A stretch of DNA of 64,000 bases from Tausonia pullulans. Taxonomy: Eukaryota > Basidiomycota > Tremellomycetes > Cystofilobasidiales > Mrakiaceae. Positions within the stretch are counted from its first letter, which is position 1. Each line of letters opens with the position of its first letter. The translations under genes and the position numbers were made by a program. The stretch lies in assembly GCA_951802195.1 (NCBI GenBank), contig OX637622.1, forward strand, positions 62,001 to 126,000. The letters run 5' to 3'. The notes under the pieces are model-generated. The model was given only the letters and a program-made list of their open reading frames with translations. It searched no databases and was not told the origin of the DNA. Of the stretch, positions 53,872 through 64,000 are shown piece after piece.

Positions 53872-55778
53872 ATGTCCTCCACCCATCTCCATACGATGAA
53901 TGGAGTCCTGCCGGCGGACTCGTACCCGCCTTGGGATGAAGGTTCGTCTCCTCCTCGCTCCCTTGCCCACCTTCCTCCGCCCTCTCCACCTGGACGCGTC
54001 TCGCTTGCTTGTTCAAACGCGTGCCTCCGCGATTTACATTCTGATCACGTCCCTTCTGCCCCCTTGGACCGCCTTGGTAGCTGAAACAGAGGATCTGAAC
54101 ACGATTGCCCTCTCCAACACGCTTCCGTGAGTCGGCGTTGGCTCTTATCGGGTCGTCGTTGTCCTTGTCGCCCTTCGGTCGCCAATCTCTGAGCATCCCG
54201 CCTTCCCTCTTCCCCTTCTGCAGGCGGCCCTGGCCCGAACTAAGAACGCTCCTCATCGCCAAGCTCCACCACAACGTCGACGCCTACCTCGCCTCCTCCA
54301 CTGTCTTCACCGTCGGCGAGTCCTCGGATCAGCAGTCGACGGCGATGGCCATTGAGCCATCCTCGTCGTCGGCGGATCCGTCAACAGCAGCGACGACGGC
54401 GACTGGGTCGGAAGAAGGAGGAGACACAAACATTGAGATGCAGGACAAGGAGGCTGCTTCTGGAACAGGGCCGACGGATGTCATCGGCGGGAGGAAGCTC
54501 GCGGGTCGGATGACCGCGGACGATGCGCGCGAGTTGGAGCGACGTGTCACAAAGCTCTTGCATGAGTTCGAGGAGTGCGTTCTCCCCTCACACACCTCTC
54601 CAGGCGATCAGCTGACCATCTTCGTCCCCAGCTCCCCACCCTTCACTATTCAACGCCTGACAGAAGTCCTCCTCGACCCGCGTACGTTCCATTCGACCGT
54701 CGGCAAGCACCTCCGCGCGCTTGAGCGGATCCTTCTCGTCACCTCCTCCTGGTCGCCCCCCTCCCCTCCCATCGGCCTTCTCACCTCCGGATCAGCTGCA
54801 ACAGCCCTCGACATGAGCCTCGATCCCTCAACGACGACGTCCTCCTCGGGGTCGTCGGCCCCTCGGTATGTCAATACGCCCTTGTTCTCGCCGATCCCCT
54901 TCCTCGTTCGTGAGGAAGAGGAGACGAACCGCCCACTCATGAGCCCGCTCATGCTTGGGACGCCTATGGCGGGAGCGATCTCCCCCATGGGAAGCGAAGG
55001 CGGCCTCGGCGGGGACGAGGACGGGGATGAGGACGATCAGCAGAGGGCGAGGAACCTCTTCATGGCTGCTAGGCCACCTCACCTCCCGGACCCGGTCGTC
55101 GTTGACGATATGGATAGCGGCCCTCATTATGACGATTCAGCGGTGGCACTCGAACTAGACACTGCCGAGGGCGCTACCCGTGCGACAACGATGACGGGCC
55201 AGCTGGCAACGTCCCCGTCGATAACGACCTCGACGGACGAAGCGCCTCCTCTATTGACCAACGAGCTCCGCGTCGACGAGCTCGACGCAGGACCCATCCC
55301 AGGTGCTGCAGCAGGAGACGCCGCGGCGTCGTCTTCGCTGGCAGCGGAGACTGGCGAGTTATCGCCTAGGCCGTCCCAGCAGCAGCAGCAGCCTCACCTC
55401 CTCTCTCCTCATCCGACGGCCCTATCCTCCACGTCGTCCTTCCTGGATGCTACAGAACATAGTTCGGTCCCAGCCACCTCCCGCTACGATGATGACGGCG
55501 CCGCGAGTCCTCCGATCGAGCGACGCGTCCGAGCCCGGCCGTCGTTGGATGATCTTGGAGTCGGACGAGGCGGGGGGGCAGCAGAGAGCGACGTAGCGGG
55601 AACGTCTGCCCCCTCTTCTTTGTCATCTTCTTCTTCCTCGAGCGGAGCGAAAATGGACGTCGCTGAGGAGGATCGTAGGCGGAGGAGTCAAAGTCCAACG
55701 CCGGATCCGAGGAAGGTTCAGGAGGGATTGAGGACCGATGACAACGAGAACGCGGCTGCGGGCGGAGCTGGAGCTTGA
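53872..55778 (+). CDS. PSY4: protein phosphatase 4 regulatory subunit 2 (PPP4R2/Psy4)
   Basis: This is the regulatory subunit that, with Psy2/R3, targets PP4 catalytic subunit Pph3, for example to gamma-H2A in DNA-damage recovery. Spliced exons give MSSTHLHTMNGVLPADSYPP, TIALSNTLPRPWPELRTLLI and AKLHHNVDAYLASS. After an acidic/Ser-rich insert comes DARELERRVTKLLHEFE. An intron (GTGCGT...CCCCAG) joins to SPPFTIQRLTEVLLDPRTFH and TVGKHLRALERILLVTSSW, the core PPP4R2 motif. The last exon encodes about 330 residues of disordered acidic Ser/Pro/Gln-rich tail, ending at 55778, as is usual for the family. A second Met at residue 9 is an alternative start. Confidence 0.88.
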
Positions 55779-55986
55779 TCTGCTGAGGATACTTGAGGGA
55801 GGAGGGAGGATGTGTGTATGCGCCCTTTCTTGTACTGGTCGTGAACGCTGGAAGGAGATTCGTTATACCACGGCCTTGTTGAGGGTATCGGTCAAAGGCG
55901 TCTCACACCCAAAGGGCGGGAAGTGGATTGATCTCCGACACGATGACAAACCTTCAACCTGGCATTCTGACAGAAAGGGAAAAACT

Positions 55987-56067
55987 TAATGGTGCCGGGA
56001 ATTGAACCCGGGCCTAGTGCATACTGCCGATGGCAAGCACCAATGATAGCCACTTCACCACACCATT
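55987..56067 (-). tRNA. tRNA-Gly(GCC) with 9-nt intron, copy 3
   Basis: Identical to the copy at 51805-51885, including its intron, 5' leader and T5 terminator. See the first copy for the fold. Confidence 0.9.
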
Positions 56068-56183
56068 CTCTCAATCTCAAACTACCGCCTGAGACGATGA
56101 ATTCTCTCCGCTCACGGTCGATAAGGACCTCTGGCTCTCCAGCGCCAGCTGATTGTACTCTCCACCTCCTCCCTCTTCTCCCT

Positions 56184-56254
56184 CTCTAGCCATAATCTCT
56201 CTCCCTTCCTCCTTCTCGTCATCTCTCATAGAGGTGTGTCGTCCTCTACTCTCG
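56184..56254 (-). repeat. tRNA-upstream element (TUE-5)
   Basis: In minus sense GTAGAGGACGACACACC then TCTATGAGAGATGACG, about 150 bp 5' of the Gly-GCC tRNA. It differs from TUE-4 at several bases between the two halves, while the halves themselves are kept. Confidence 0.65.
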
Positions 56255-56717
56255 GCCCAGGACATGAAGACAGAAAGAACAACGCTGCAATGTAGCCTGC
56301 CATTTGTTCCACTGTGGTCTGGCAATCCCTGAGGTTGAGATCCTCATCCCACCCTGTTTCTCTTTCTTTTTTCTCCATTTTTGTATTCTAGCCACCGAAT
56401 CGTCGTACCTTTCCAATGCACCGACCATAGCCAAGGAGGGAAGGAGCGGAAGAAGGGGAGGGAGGGGTAGGAATGGCAAAAAGGAGCGAGGAGAGCAAGG
56501 GGAGAGAAGATAGGACTGACAAAGAAAGTGTAAATAATACAAGAAGACAGGCAAGAAGACAGGGGAGAGTTACACGTAAAATGTATATCCACCCCCCACC
56601 GCAGATCTTAGCTCCTCTGGGTTTGGATAAGAAAGACCTGAGGATATTTAACGGGGTTTCTTTTTTGTCTTTGGAGGAGTGAGACTCCAAACAGGTAAGA
56701 AGGCGGCTATCCAAACT
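56255..56717. other. intergenic, no gene recognised
   Basis: 463 bp between the cassette and the next upstream element. Pyrimidine-rich then purine-rich, with open frames of no recognisable family. Confidence 0.45.
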
Positions 56718-56795
56718 TGTATTCAAGTCCTGAGTCAAACTTACGTAGAGGACGAGGTCACCCCATGAGAGATGGCGAGTCGTACTTAGAGAGAG
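56718..56795 (+). repeat. tRNA-upstream element (TUE-6)
   Basis: GTATTCAAGTCCTGAG then TACGTAGAGGACGAGGT and ACCCCATGAGAGATGGCGAG, followed by a purine-rich stretch and a T10 run with GTATTTAAA at 56839-56857. The same T-run and GTATTTAA layout occurs at 1345-1361. It lies about 150 bp 5' of the Gly-UCC tRNA in the same orientation. Confidence 0.65.
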
Positions 56796-56928
56796 GGAGA
56801 GCGAAAAAGAAGGAATAGGTGGAGAAAGGGTAAAACGCTTTTTTTTTTGTATTTAAAACGCGGGCTGAGAAAAGTCAGACGTATTCATAATGTCGCAACT
56901 AAGGTCATATATATATTCAGAAAGAGAC

Positions 56929-57000
56929 GGATGTGTCGTATAGTGGTTATTATTCAAGATTTCCATTCTTGAGACAGGTGTTCGATTCACCTCACATTCA
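56929..57000 (+). tRNA. tRNA-Gly(UCC), copy 2
   Basis: Same 72 bases as the copy at 2788-2859: acceptor GGATGTG/CACATTC, discriminator A, anticodon loop TTTCCAT, T arm AGGTG-TTCGATT-CACCT, no intron. ACTTTTGT follows both copies within 25 bp and may serve as a weak T4 terminator. Confidence 0.9.
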
Positions 57001-57503
57001 TACTTTTGTCCTCACGGTCAGATCCGGCGTGGGTCTGCTGAAATGCCCCTTCGAACAACCTATTTTCTCCCACGTCAATCTTCCCAGCAGCGTGACTCTC
57101 CCCTAGCCACTTGTATCCAAACCTCTTGAGCGCAGAAGGGCTAGTCGGGAAATTGTGAGTCGTGCCTAGTCGCAACTCGCCAGAAACGCTATAGACTTAT
57201 CCTGTAACATCGGCCATCTCTGCTCAGACGTCTGGCAAACACCCAGAATCATTTCCAGTCTTTCCTTTGGGAGCATCGGATATTCATCGTTACTGCGAGA
57301 TCTCCCATATTCCATAACCTCTTATTGTCGGCACGCCCGGACCTGAGACGACTTTAGGTACGCGTCTGTATTCAAGCGACTGCAATCGACGTGAAGGGAG
57401 GGTCCATTCATTTTTCAACCACCACTCGACTCGCTTCAGCAGCTTCGGCCGTCCAACCCGACCTCAGTCAACCGCTTCATCGGTCGAGCCACCACGTAGG
57501 ATA
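57001..57503. other. HDAC promoter region
   Basis: 503 bp between the Gly-UCC tRNA and the histone deacetylase start; no gene recognised. Confidence 0.5.
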
Positions 57504-59482
57504 ATGAGCTCTGCTCACGCCGTTTCATCGCCTACGGCCTCCACCGCTCAATCAACATATCGTCAGGCGCGACGCGTCGCTTATGTCTGCTCTCCACTCC
57601 TCACAGCGGCATCCGATGAGCTGCCTTCGAATCCAGGTCGATCCAGGATGGTGCACGACCTCGTCCGAGCACTCGGGCTGCTCCAGGTGGAAGAAGATGA
57701 CGAAGATATCGAGGATGAGGACCTCGATCCCGACGCGTCGGGCCGGCCACTCCATGCGCCGGCGCCCACCCGAGCGCGCATTCTGGTGCCGTCGAAGGCG
57801 ACGAGGCGGGATCTGGAGAAGTTCCACGAGCGGCGCTACGTCGGTGGGTACGACTGCTAGCTCGAGAAATCTACACTTGGCCTGACGCGCTTGCATGTAC
57901 CCAGACATGCTGCTCTCGACCAACGACGACGAGATTGACCTTGGATCATCCTCATCATCGTCCTCCAGCTCTTCCAACTCGTCTTCATCCGTGTTCTCCC
58001 GCCCTCGAAAAAGAGCCAGGAAGAAGCCCACTCCATCGGAACGCCGGACTCTCCTCCTCCAACGCTTCTCCCTCCTTGACGATTCCCCGCGCTTCACCCT
58101 CCTCCCAACGTACGCCCTCGGCCTCGCCGCTGGCGTCCTCGCCGGCGTCCAGGCGCTCCAGCGGGATGAAGCAGACGTGGCGATTATGTGGGATGGCGGG
58201 AGACATCATGCCGGGAGATCAAAGGCATCGGGATTTTGCTACGTGAACGACTGCGTGCTGGCCATCCTGAAGTTGATGGCGGGACCGAAGATCCCCTTCG
58301 CCATGGAGGAGGCAGAGAGCAGCAGGGTTGGATGTCAAGAGGTGTCTCCCGACCCGCTGCCACCGGGTAGCAAGGAGGACGGGCGGAGCTTGGAGGAGCG
58401 AGAGGAGGGGGCCGAGTCGCCGCTCTCACTGGAGCAAGCCCCCACAACGACACGCCGCCCTCGAGTTCTCTATCTCGATTTTGACGTCCACCACGGCGAC
58501 GGCGTTGCGGAGGCCTTCGTTTCAAGCAGCCCCTCCGACGCCACCAGCAACAGCGGCGGTAGCAAGACTGCTCGCTGTCCTCAAGTCGTCACCCTCTCCC
58601 TTCATCACGCCTCACCTGGTTTCTTCCCCTCCAATCCACTCTCCACCCTCACCCCGCCCAACACTCCACATCCACACACCCTATCCCTCCCTCTCGAGCG
58701 CGGCTGCTCCTCCTCCACCATTGCGCATGTCTGGAACTCATGCGTCGAGCCTGTTCGGAGGGCGTGGAAGCCCGACTGGGTGGTGGTATGCTGCGGGGTT
58801 GATGGGATGGCGGGCGATGGGGAGAAGACAGGCGTGTGGAACTTGGGGTGTGGGGATGGGTGGACGACGGAGGGAGAGCTGGCGTGGGTTGTCAGAAGAA
58901 TTTGCGAGTGGACCGAGGAGGAAGGGAGCGGTGTGAAGGGGGTGATGCTGCTTGGTGGAGGTCAGCAGTCCCGGCTTCTCTCTCTCTCTCTCTCACCCAT
59001 TCAGCCTCTATCACTCACTGAACCTAACTTCCATCCCCCTCCCCCCCCCCTTCCCCCCCTTTTTATCCCTTCCTTGTTTTCTTTCCAAGCAAAGGCGGGT
59101 ATAACCACCCCAATGCTGCCCGTGCCTTCGCGACCTTCACCTCCATCGCCCTCGACCGCCGTCCGCCACTTGACCCCCGGACGCCCATCCCGGACGAGAT
59201 CCTCCTCGACGGAGATGGACACGACGATTACGGGCCTTCGTTCGATCTTGAAGTCCCCATCGGTGAGTCGGGAGCCGGAGCTCCCCCCCCCACCCTCCTC
59301 CCTCTCCTCTCTTTTTTTCCCTACTCGCACGCACACTCCAAGCCTGACGCCCCTTGACAGGATACCAACCCGACCTCAACACCCCAGCGTACCTCGACGA
59401 GCTCAGCTCGGTCTTTGCGACGCTCGCAGGGCGGATCGAGGAGAGTCGGCGAAGCGGGGAGGAGAAGAGCCGACGCCGCTGA
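57504..59482 (+). CDS. class I histone deacetylase (HDAC8/Hos1-like)
   Basis: Zinc-dependent lysine deacetylase. Exon 1 starts MSSAHAVSSPTASTAQSTYR and gives ARRVAYVCSPLLTAASDELP and SRMVHDLVRALGLLQ, the usual HDAC opening. Exon 2 (from about 57905) has DMLLSTNDDEIDLGSSS, then IMWDGGRHHAGRSKASGFCY (catalytic His pair), VNDCVLAIL, VLYLDFDVHHGDGVAEAF (zinc Asp and His), VVTLSLHHASPGFFPSN and CCGVDGMAGD (third zinc ligand Asp). Exon 3 gives GGGYNHPNAARAFA (catalytic Tyr), and exon 4 ends with GYQPDLNTPAYLDELSS and EEKSRRR. All catalytic residues are present. Two fungus-specific inserts are seen: a Ser-rich basic loop after DEIDLGSSS, and an acidic loop of about 55 residues after LMAGPKIPFAMEE. 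The family is closer to HDAC8/Hos1 than to Rpd3. Confidence 0.9.
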
Positions 59483-59875
59483 AGGGAGGCGTTGGTATTC
59501 AGGTGGGCTGAGAGCGATCTGGATGCTTTTCCATGGCTTGCCGTGATTCCGGGAAGGGGGCCCGCTTTCACTGGAGAGAAGGGCGTGAGGGAAAGAAAGG
59601 GGATCGTCTCGATCATGAACAGAGAAGGGAGAAGGGGGGGAGGGGAGGGGCAGGGGTAGAGGTTAGGAGGCAAGCGAAGATCAAGATACAGCGAGACAAA
59701 GGGGAGAGGGGATAAACACCTATAGAAAAGCCTTTCGACAAACAGCGTAGACGGAAGGCTCGACTAATAGCGAGATGCAGAGTGGATGGATGTAATGAGT
59801 CCCAGGTGGCCACGATCGCGGCTTGGGAGGGACAGGACGGGAACATGTGAGGGATGGGTGATCTGGTCGTACGCT

Positions 59876-59911
<36 letters not shown>

Positions 59912-60055
59912 TGAAAAAGAGAGGCGGAAGGTGGACTGAGAGAAAAAGATCAACTAGGAGTAAAAGGGGGAGGGAAGGGAACTAGGAAGAAAGAGAAGTG
60001 ATGCCGAGGAAGAGAATGGAGGAACGATGCGAAGGGAAACAAGACGGGAGAGATT
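59483..60055. other. convergent 3' region with GA repeat
   Basis: 573 bp between the HDAC and KAP95 stops. It is purine-rich on the plus strand and holds the (GA)n listed separately. No gene seen. Confidence 0.5.
59877..59908. repeat. (GA)n microsatellite
   Basis: About 15 GA dinucleotides in a row, followed by interrupted GA/AAG sequence. Confidence 0.95.
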
Positions 60056-63000
60056 TCAAGCAGTCGCGTGCTTGATGGCCTCCTTGGTCCACTTTGCCGT
60101 CTTGCGCGTCTCGTTGCTCATACCCTTTCCGCGGCCAATCTTGAGGACCCCCGGGACCCACTCGTGGAGGAGGAGCTCCTTGATCTCCCCGCGCTGGAAA
60201 GTCTCGGCCAGGTCACCCAAGAGACCGAGTCCGCCGCGCATAACGGCATCGGAGCGGTCCTCGTCCTCGAGGGCAAGCTGGAGGAAGGCGAGGATCGAGG
60301 GGACGTAGGGGAGAAGGACGTCTAGCAGGAGGGAAGAAAAGTGGATGAGCCTAAGAAACAGAGTGATCAAGAACTGAAGAGGAAGGGGACCCACTCGGCT
60401 CGTTGCGGAAGGCAGAGACAGCTCCAACGTAGGCTTCGATGATACCTTCCCGCAGGAGCGTGACGTACTCGACGAGGTCGAAGCTCGTCGGGTCCGGGCG
60501 CATCTGGCCGGCCTGCTCCAGGACAGCCATCGTCGTCTCGAGGTACGGCCGGTAGGCCTGACCAATCGCGAGCGCGACGTCTCCGAAGCACGAGAGGATC
60601 GGTGGCTTGACGGACCGGTGGAGGAGCTCCGACTGGAGGTTCTTAAGCAGGGCGTTCATGAACTCATCACAGTACTGGGCCGACTGCTCGCCGAGAGCGC
60701 GGCAGATGTCGCCGATGAGGCCGACGGCAATCGAGCAAAGCTGGTACTCCTCCTGGGCCTGGAGCGCCGTCGAGAGGTAAGGGAGGAAGGCGCCGATGTA
60801 CGGGTGGAAGTCCTGCTCGAGCGCCGAGGTGACGGCACCGATGGCGAGGAGGGCGTCCTCAAAGACGGTCGCCTGCTTGCCAGCCGTCGCGCACAGCTGG
60901 AGGAGGACCGTCATGATCCGGTCGGAGAGGGGCCGGATCTCGCGGCCAAGCTTGCGGACGACCGAGGTGACAACCGAGCAGAGATTGCCCTGGAGATCGT
61001 TCCAGTTGTTGCGGTCGTCCGATCCAACGAGCTGGTTCTGGATCTTCATCAAGTTCTCCATCCGGTTGAGCGTCTCGAGCGTGACGGCCGAAACGGTCGG
61101 GAGGGTGTCGGCAGCCGACTGGGCGACAAAGGTGCCGATGGCCTCGTACGCTGAGGTGCGGGCGTTGCTCTCGTTGTTGTGGCTGGCAAGGAGGGAGACA
61201 AGATTAGCATCTGCTGTCCCTCACACACACCCTCACACAGAAACGGAACTCTACTCACGCGTACTTCTCCGTGACACGCATAAGGGCGGCGACGATGTGC
61301 TCAAAGAAGGGGCTGAGCGGCGACGATGCCGGGAGGGGCTCCTCGTCCATACCGACGCCAAGCTGCTCGGCAAGGTTCATGAGCGACCAACAGCAGTTTC
61401 CGACGATACGCGTGCTGTCCTCGAGGCCCATGACGAGCGCCTGGATGAGCGGCGGGAGGTGGACGTCCGGCTGAATGGTCTCGATGAGGATGTCCGAGAT
61501 GCGACCGAGCGTCCAGGCGGCCGTGTCCTTGACGTGGACGTTCGGATCCTGCATCATCTCGATGAGCGTCGGGAGAGCCTGGGCGACGAGGCCAGCGAGG
61601 ACCTTGGGATCCGGTCCGTCGAGGATCGAGCCGAACGCCATGACGGCAGCCTCGCGCTTGCGCCAGCCATCCTCCGAGTTGTCCTTGATATTTCCCTCGA
61701 CGAAGGGGATGACCATCGGGACAACGTCGTCGCCGACCGTCTGGGCGAGGAGCGAGAGACACGTTCCGGCGGCCATCGAGACGTTCCACTCGTCCTCATC
61801 GGCGTCTTCCTCCTGCTGGGTGAGAAGGACGAGGAGGACGGGGAGAATCTGTGGGAGAGCAATCTTGGCAAAGTTCTTCGACTCGCGTTCGGGAGGCTCG
61901 TTGAACTCAGCAGCCTGGAGGAAAAACGAAAGAAGTCAGCACTGGGTTTGGGAAGACTGGGCGAGGACCGCCACTCACCTCAGCGGCGTCGATGGCGAGC
62001 TCAATCTCCTCGTCGCAGACCGTGGACCAGAACTCAACGGCCTGAAGGGCGATGGCCTCGTCCGGGTTGCGCATGCCAAGAATGGTGAGCTGAGCCAAGG
62101 CAAATTAGTCAGTTGGAAGTGCTCGGGGCGACACGTGAACGTCAACGGTGACGCACCCCGAAGAGCGCCTGCTCCATGTAGAAGCCCATCTTGTCATAGT
62201 AAAGCTGCATAATCCGGACGAGACACTCGAACGCACCGACGACGACGGGTGTCGAAGCGTTCTGGGTAGCCTCGCAGACGACCTGCATGATGTAGTTCCG
62301 CTCGCCCTGGAGAAGAGAGAGGGCTTGACGTCAGCCCAGGAGCCCCGCGTCTCCCAACCTTTCTCTCCTGGACACACCTCGCGCTCAAAGTTGTCGCGAA
62401 CGAACTCGAGCGAGTTGTAGAGTGCGTTGATGGCGGCGTGCTGGACCTCGGCGGAGGTCTCCTCCTTGCGAGCTCCCTGGACGACGGTCGTCAGGATCTC
62501 GTTGGACTGGCTGGCGAGAATCTCGGGCTTCTGTTGTTGGAGAGATGACGCGGAGTCGAGTGGTTCCAGGGGTGACGCTTAGTCAGTGAAACCGAGCTTT
62601 CTTATCCCGAGAGAGGCAAGGCAGGAAGAAGACGGAGAGGAGGAAGAGGAGGAAGAGAAAAGGGGAGTGAGAGCAGGACGCACGACAGCCTCGCAGAGGA
62701 ATCCAAGGGCCTGGAGGGTGTTGATCCGGAGGCCGACGTTGGTCTGGTCACCGACAAACTGGAGAAGGAGCTTGATAAGCTCTGGCCACTCGTTGGCCGG
62801 CAGCTCGACGGCGCCGATGGCAGCGACGACCTGGGCGGCGACGGAACCAGCGCGGACGACGGGCGAGGCGAGCGTCCGGAGCGCCTGCTCCTTTACTTGG
62901 TGTCGGACGGCCGGGTCGAGGGTGAGCCATCGGTGGGAAATGGCGCTCTGGCGAGTCGTGTCCTGGATGGCGAGGGAGGAGGATCGAGCGAGGTCAGCAA

Positions 63001-63905
63001 GGACACCAAGGGACGAGCTCACGAGCTGCAGTGGGAAGCGAGCGAGCGAGGGAGGGAAGGAGGAAGAGAGACGACGAAGCTCCCAGGTTCGGCGGGAGCA
63101 CGAGACGACGAGTTCTCGAGCCCCTCGTCGCGCGCGCAAAGCAGCGGGATCGATGCATGCCACGCGCCCAGCCAGGACCGGCAGAGCTCAAGGGCACATC
63201 CTCTGCAGCTCATCTCCCCTTGACAGGTTGATGCTCGAACGCACAGAGTCAGGTTGGCGAGCTCCCGCTCCCTTCGATAAGGCCAGGCCGGTCGACTCTC
63301 GCGCACCCGCCGCTCGTGTCCAGCGAGACTCTCCTGCCCCACGCGATGCAGATCGGGAGGGCAAGAGGGTCCCCCCTGTCTCTCTCTGGCCACTCCTCGC
63401 CGAGAAGGAGGAGCGAAGGCAAGCAGGAGATGCGGACCCGGTGACGCGCTCGCGTATCACATGCCGAACCCGAGCGAACGAAGGAAGGTGGAAGGTCAAG
63501 CACTCACCCGAGCGGAGAGTGAGTTCTTGAGGGCGAGACCGGCAGCGTTGCGAACGTCGAGGCCCGAGGCCTCATTGGAGAGCTGCTCGACGAGGGTGAC
63601 GACGTACCCGGGCTGGAGGGGGAGGGGGCGGACGAGGGCAGTAGACGCTGTCAGAACAAGCGAGCGAGGGAAGAGGGGGATCGCACCAGCGATGCGCGCG
63701 GGAGACGAGGAGTGGACCAACAAAGCTCTCGTTGGCGAACTTCTCGAGCTGCTCCGTCGCGTGCTGACGGGTGGCCGCATCTGCGACGAGGGAGCGGGAG
63801 CCAGCTTGGCGGTGAGCAAGCCGGGCGACGGCGGGAGCAAAGACGGGCGAAGGGGGTCGACTGACCTGGGGAGAGCGAGTTGGTGAGGAGACTGGCGGCG
63901 TCCAT
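60056..63905 (-). CDS. KAP95: importin subunit beta-1 (Kap95)
   Basis: Kap95 carries importin-alpha-bound NLS cargo through nuclear pores and is released by Ran-GTP. Exon 1 (from 63905) begins [13 protein letters not shown] and joins to [40 protein letters not shown] and [15 protein letters not shown], the importin-beta N-terminal domain. HEAT repeats follow: [119 protein letters not shown] and [20 protein letters not shown]. It ends [12 protein letters not shown] at 60056. The residues and length, about 860, are as in other fungi. Ten or so introns. Nothing looks damaged. Confidence 0.95.
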
Positions 63906-64000
63906 GGTTGCGGGAGCGAGAGGAGCGAGAAACGAGGCGGGGGCGAAGGGCGATGCGAGAAGCGGACGACCTGTTCGAGACTGGACTGTCTTGAAGGGAC
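63906..64000. other. KAP95 promoter, window edge
   Basis: 95 bp upstream of the KAP95 start up to the end of the window; no other feature seen. Confidence 0.5.

Larger units (their letters stand above)
55973..56254 (-). repeat. duplicated tRNA-Gly(GCC) cassette, copy B
   Basis: Near-identical partner of 51791-52073, about 4.2 kb away in direct orientation, with POP3 and PSY4 between them. The high identity outside the tRNA itself points to a recent duplication or ongoing gene conversion. Confidence 0.92.

Overview
This window is nuclear DNA from a filamentous or yeast-like fungus, almost certainly a basidiomycete. Genes are GC-rich and closely packed on both strands, and nearly all are split by many short introns (mostly 60-90 nt, GTRNGY...YAG). 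The proteins are typically fungal: an AA11 chitin-active LPMO, fungal Munc13-like and Pop3 proteins, and a GPI-anchored Cys-rich secreted protein. The intron density and long Ser/Ala/Pro-rich linkers would suit Pucciniomycotina such as Microbotryomycetes, but that placement is an inference. There are no bacterial-style operons, no rRNA and no CRISPR. I found no intact mobile element.

Layout. 1-5.4 kb is gene-poor and holds three tRNA genes (Gly-GCC, Cys-GCA, Gly-UCC) and copies of a short dispersed element. 5.4-10.2 kb: ATG5, FES1 and a GNAT acetyltransferase. 10.7-15.1 kb: two secreted or cell-surface proteins (AA11 LPMO, GPI-anchored protein). 15.8-26.1 kb: three membrane proteins (DUF202, MHYT sensor, unknown four-TM protein). 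26.7-35.5 kb: one very large gene for the B-box-binding TFIIIC subunit. 36.2-45.3 kb: OXA1, an aromatic aminotransferase, mitochondrial ribosomal mL49, and NAA30. 45.5-51.4 kb: a Munc13-like exocytosis factor. 51.8-57.0 kb: two near-identical Gly-GCC tRNA cassettes around RNase P subunit POP3 and PP4 regulatory subunit PSY4, then a second Gly-UCC tRNA. 57.5-63.9 kb: a class I histone deacetylase and importin beta (KAP95).

Several neighbours are divergent with short shared promoters (FES1/GNAT 167 bp, mL49/NAA30 172 bp, POP3/PSY4 150 bp). The genes are mostly unrelated housekeeping functions. One loose theme is Pol III transcription and tRNA metabolism: six tRNA genes, TFIIIC and an RNase P subunit.

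The points most worth a second look are: (1) a conserved roughly 60-bp element 5' of five of the six tRNA genes, always in the same orientation as the tRNA; (2) runs of microexons, with three consecutive exons of 14, 18 and 19 nt in NAA30, 12 nt in mL49 and 18 nt in the Munc13-like gene; (3) tRNA-Gly(GCC) genes whose copies differ only within a 9-nt intron; (4) a degenerate tRNA/B-box-like sequence inside intron 1 of the gene for the B-box-binding protein itself. All functional calls rest on reading motifs by eye; no database was searched.
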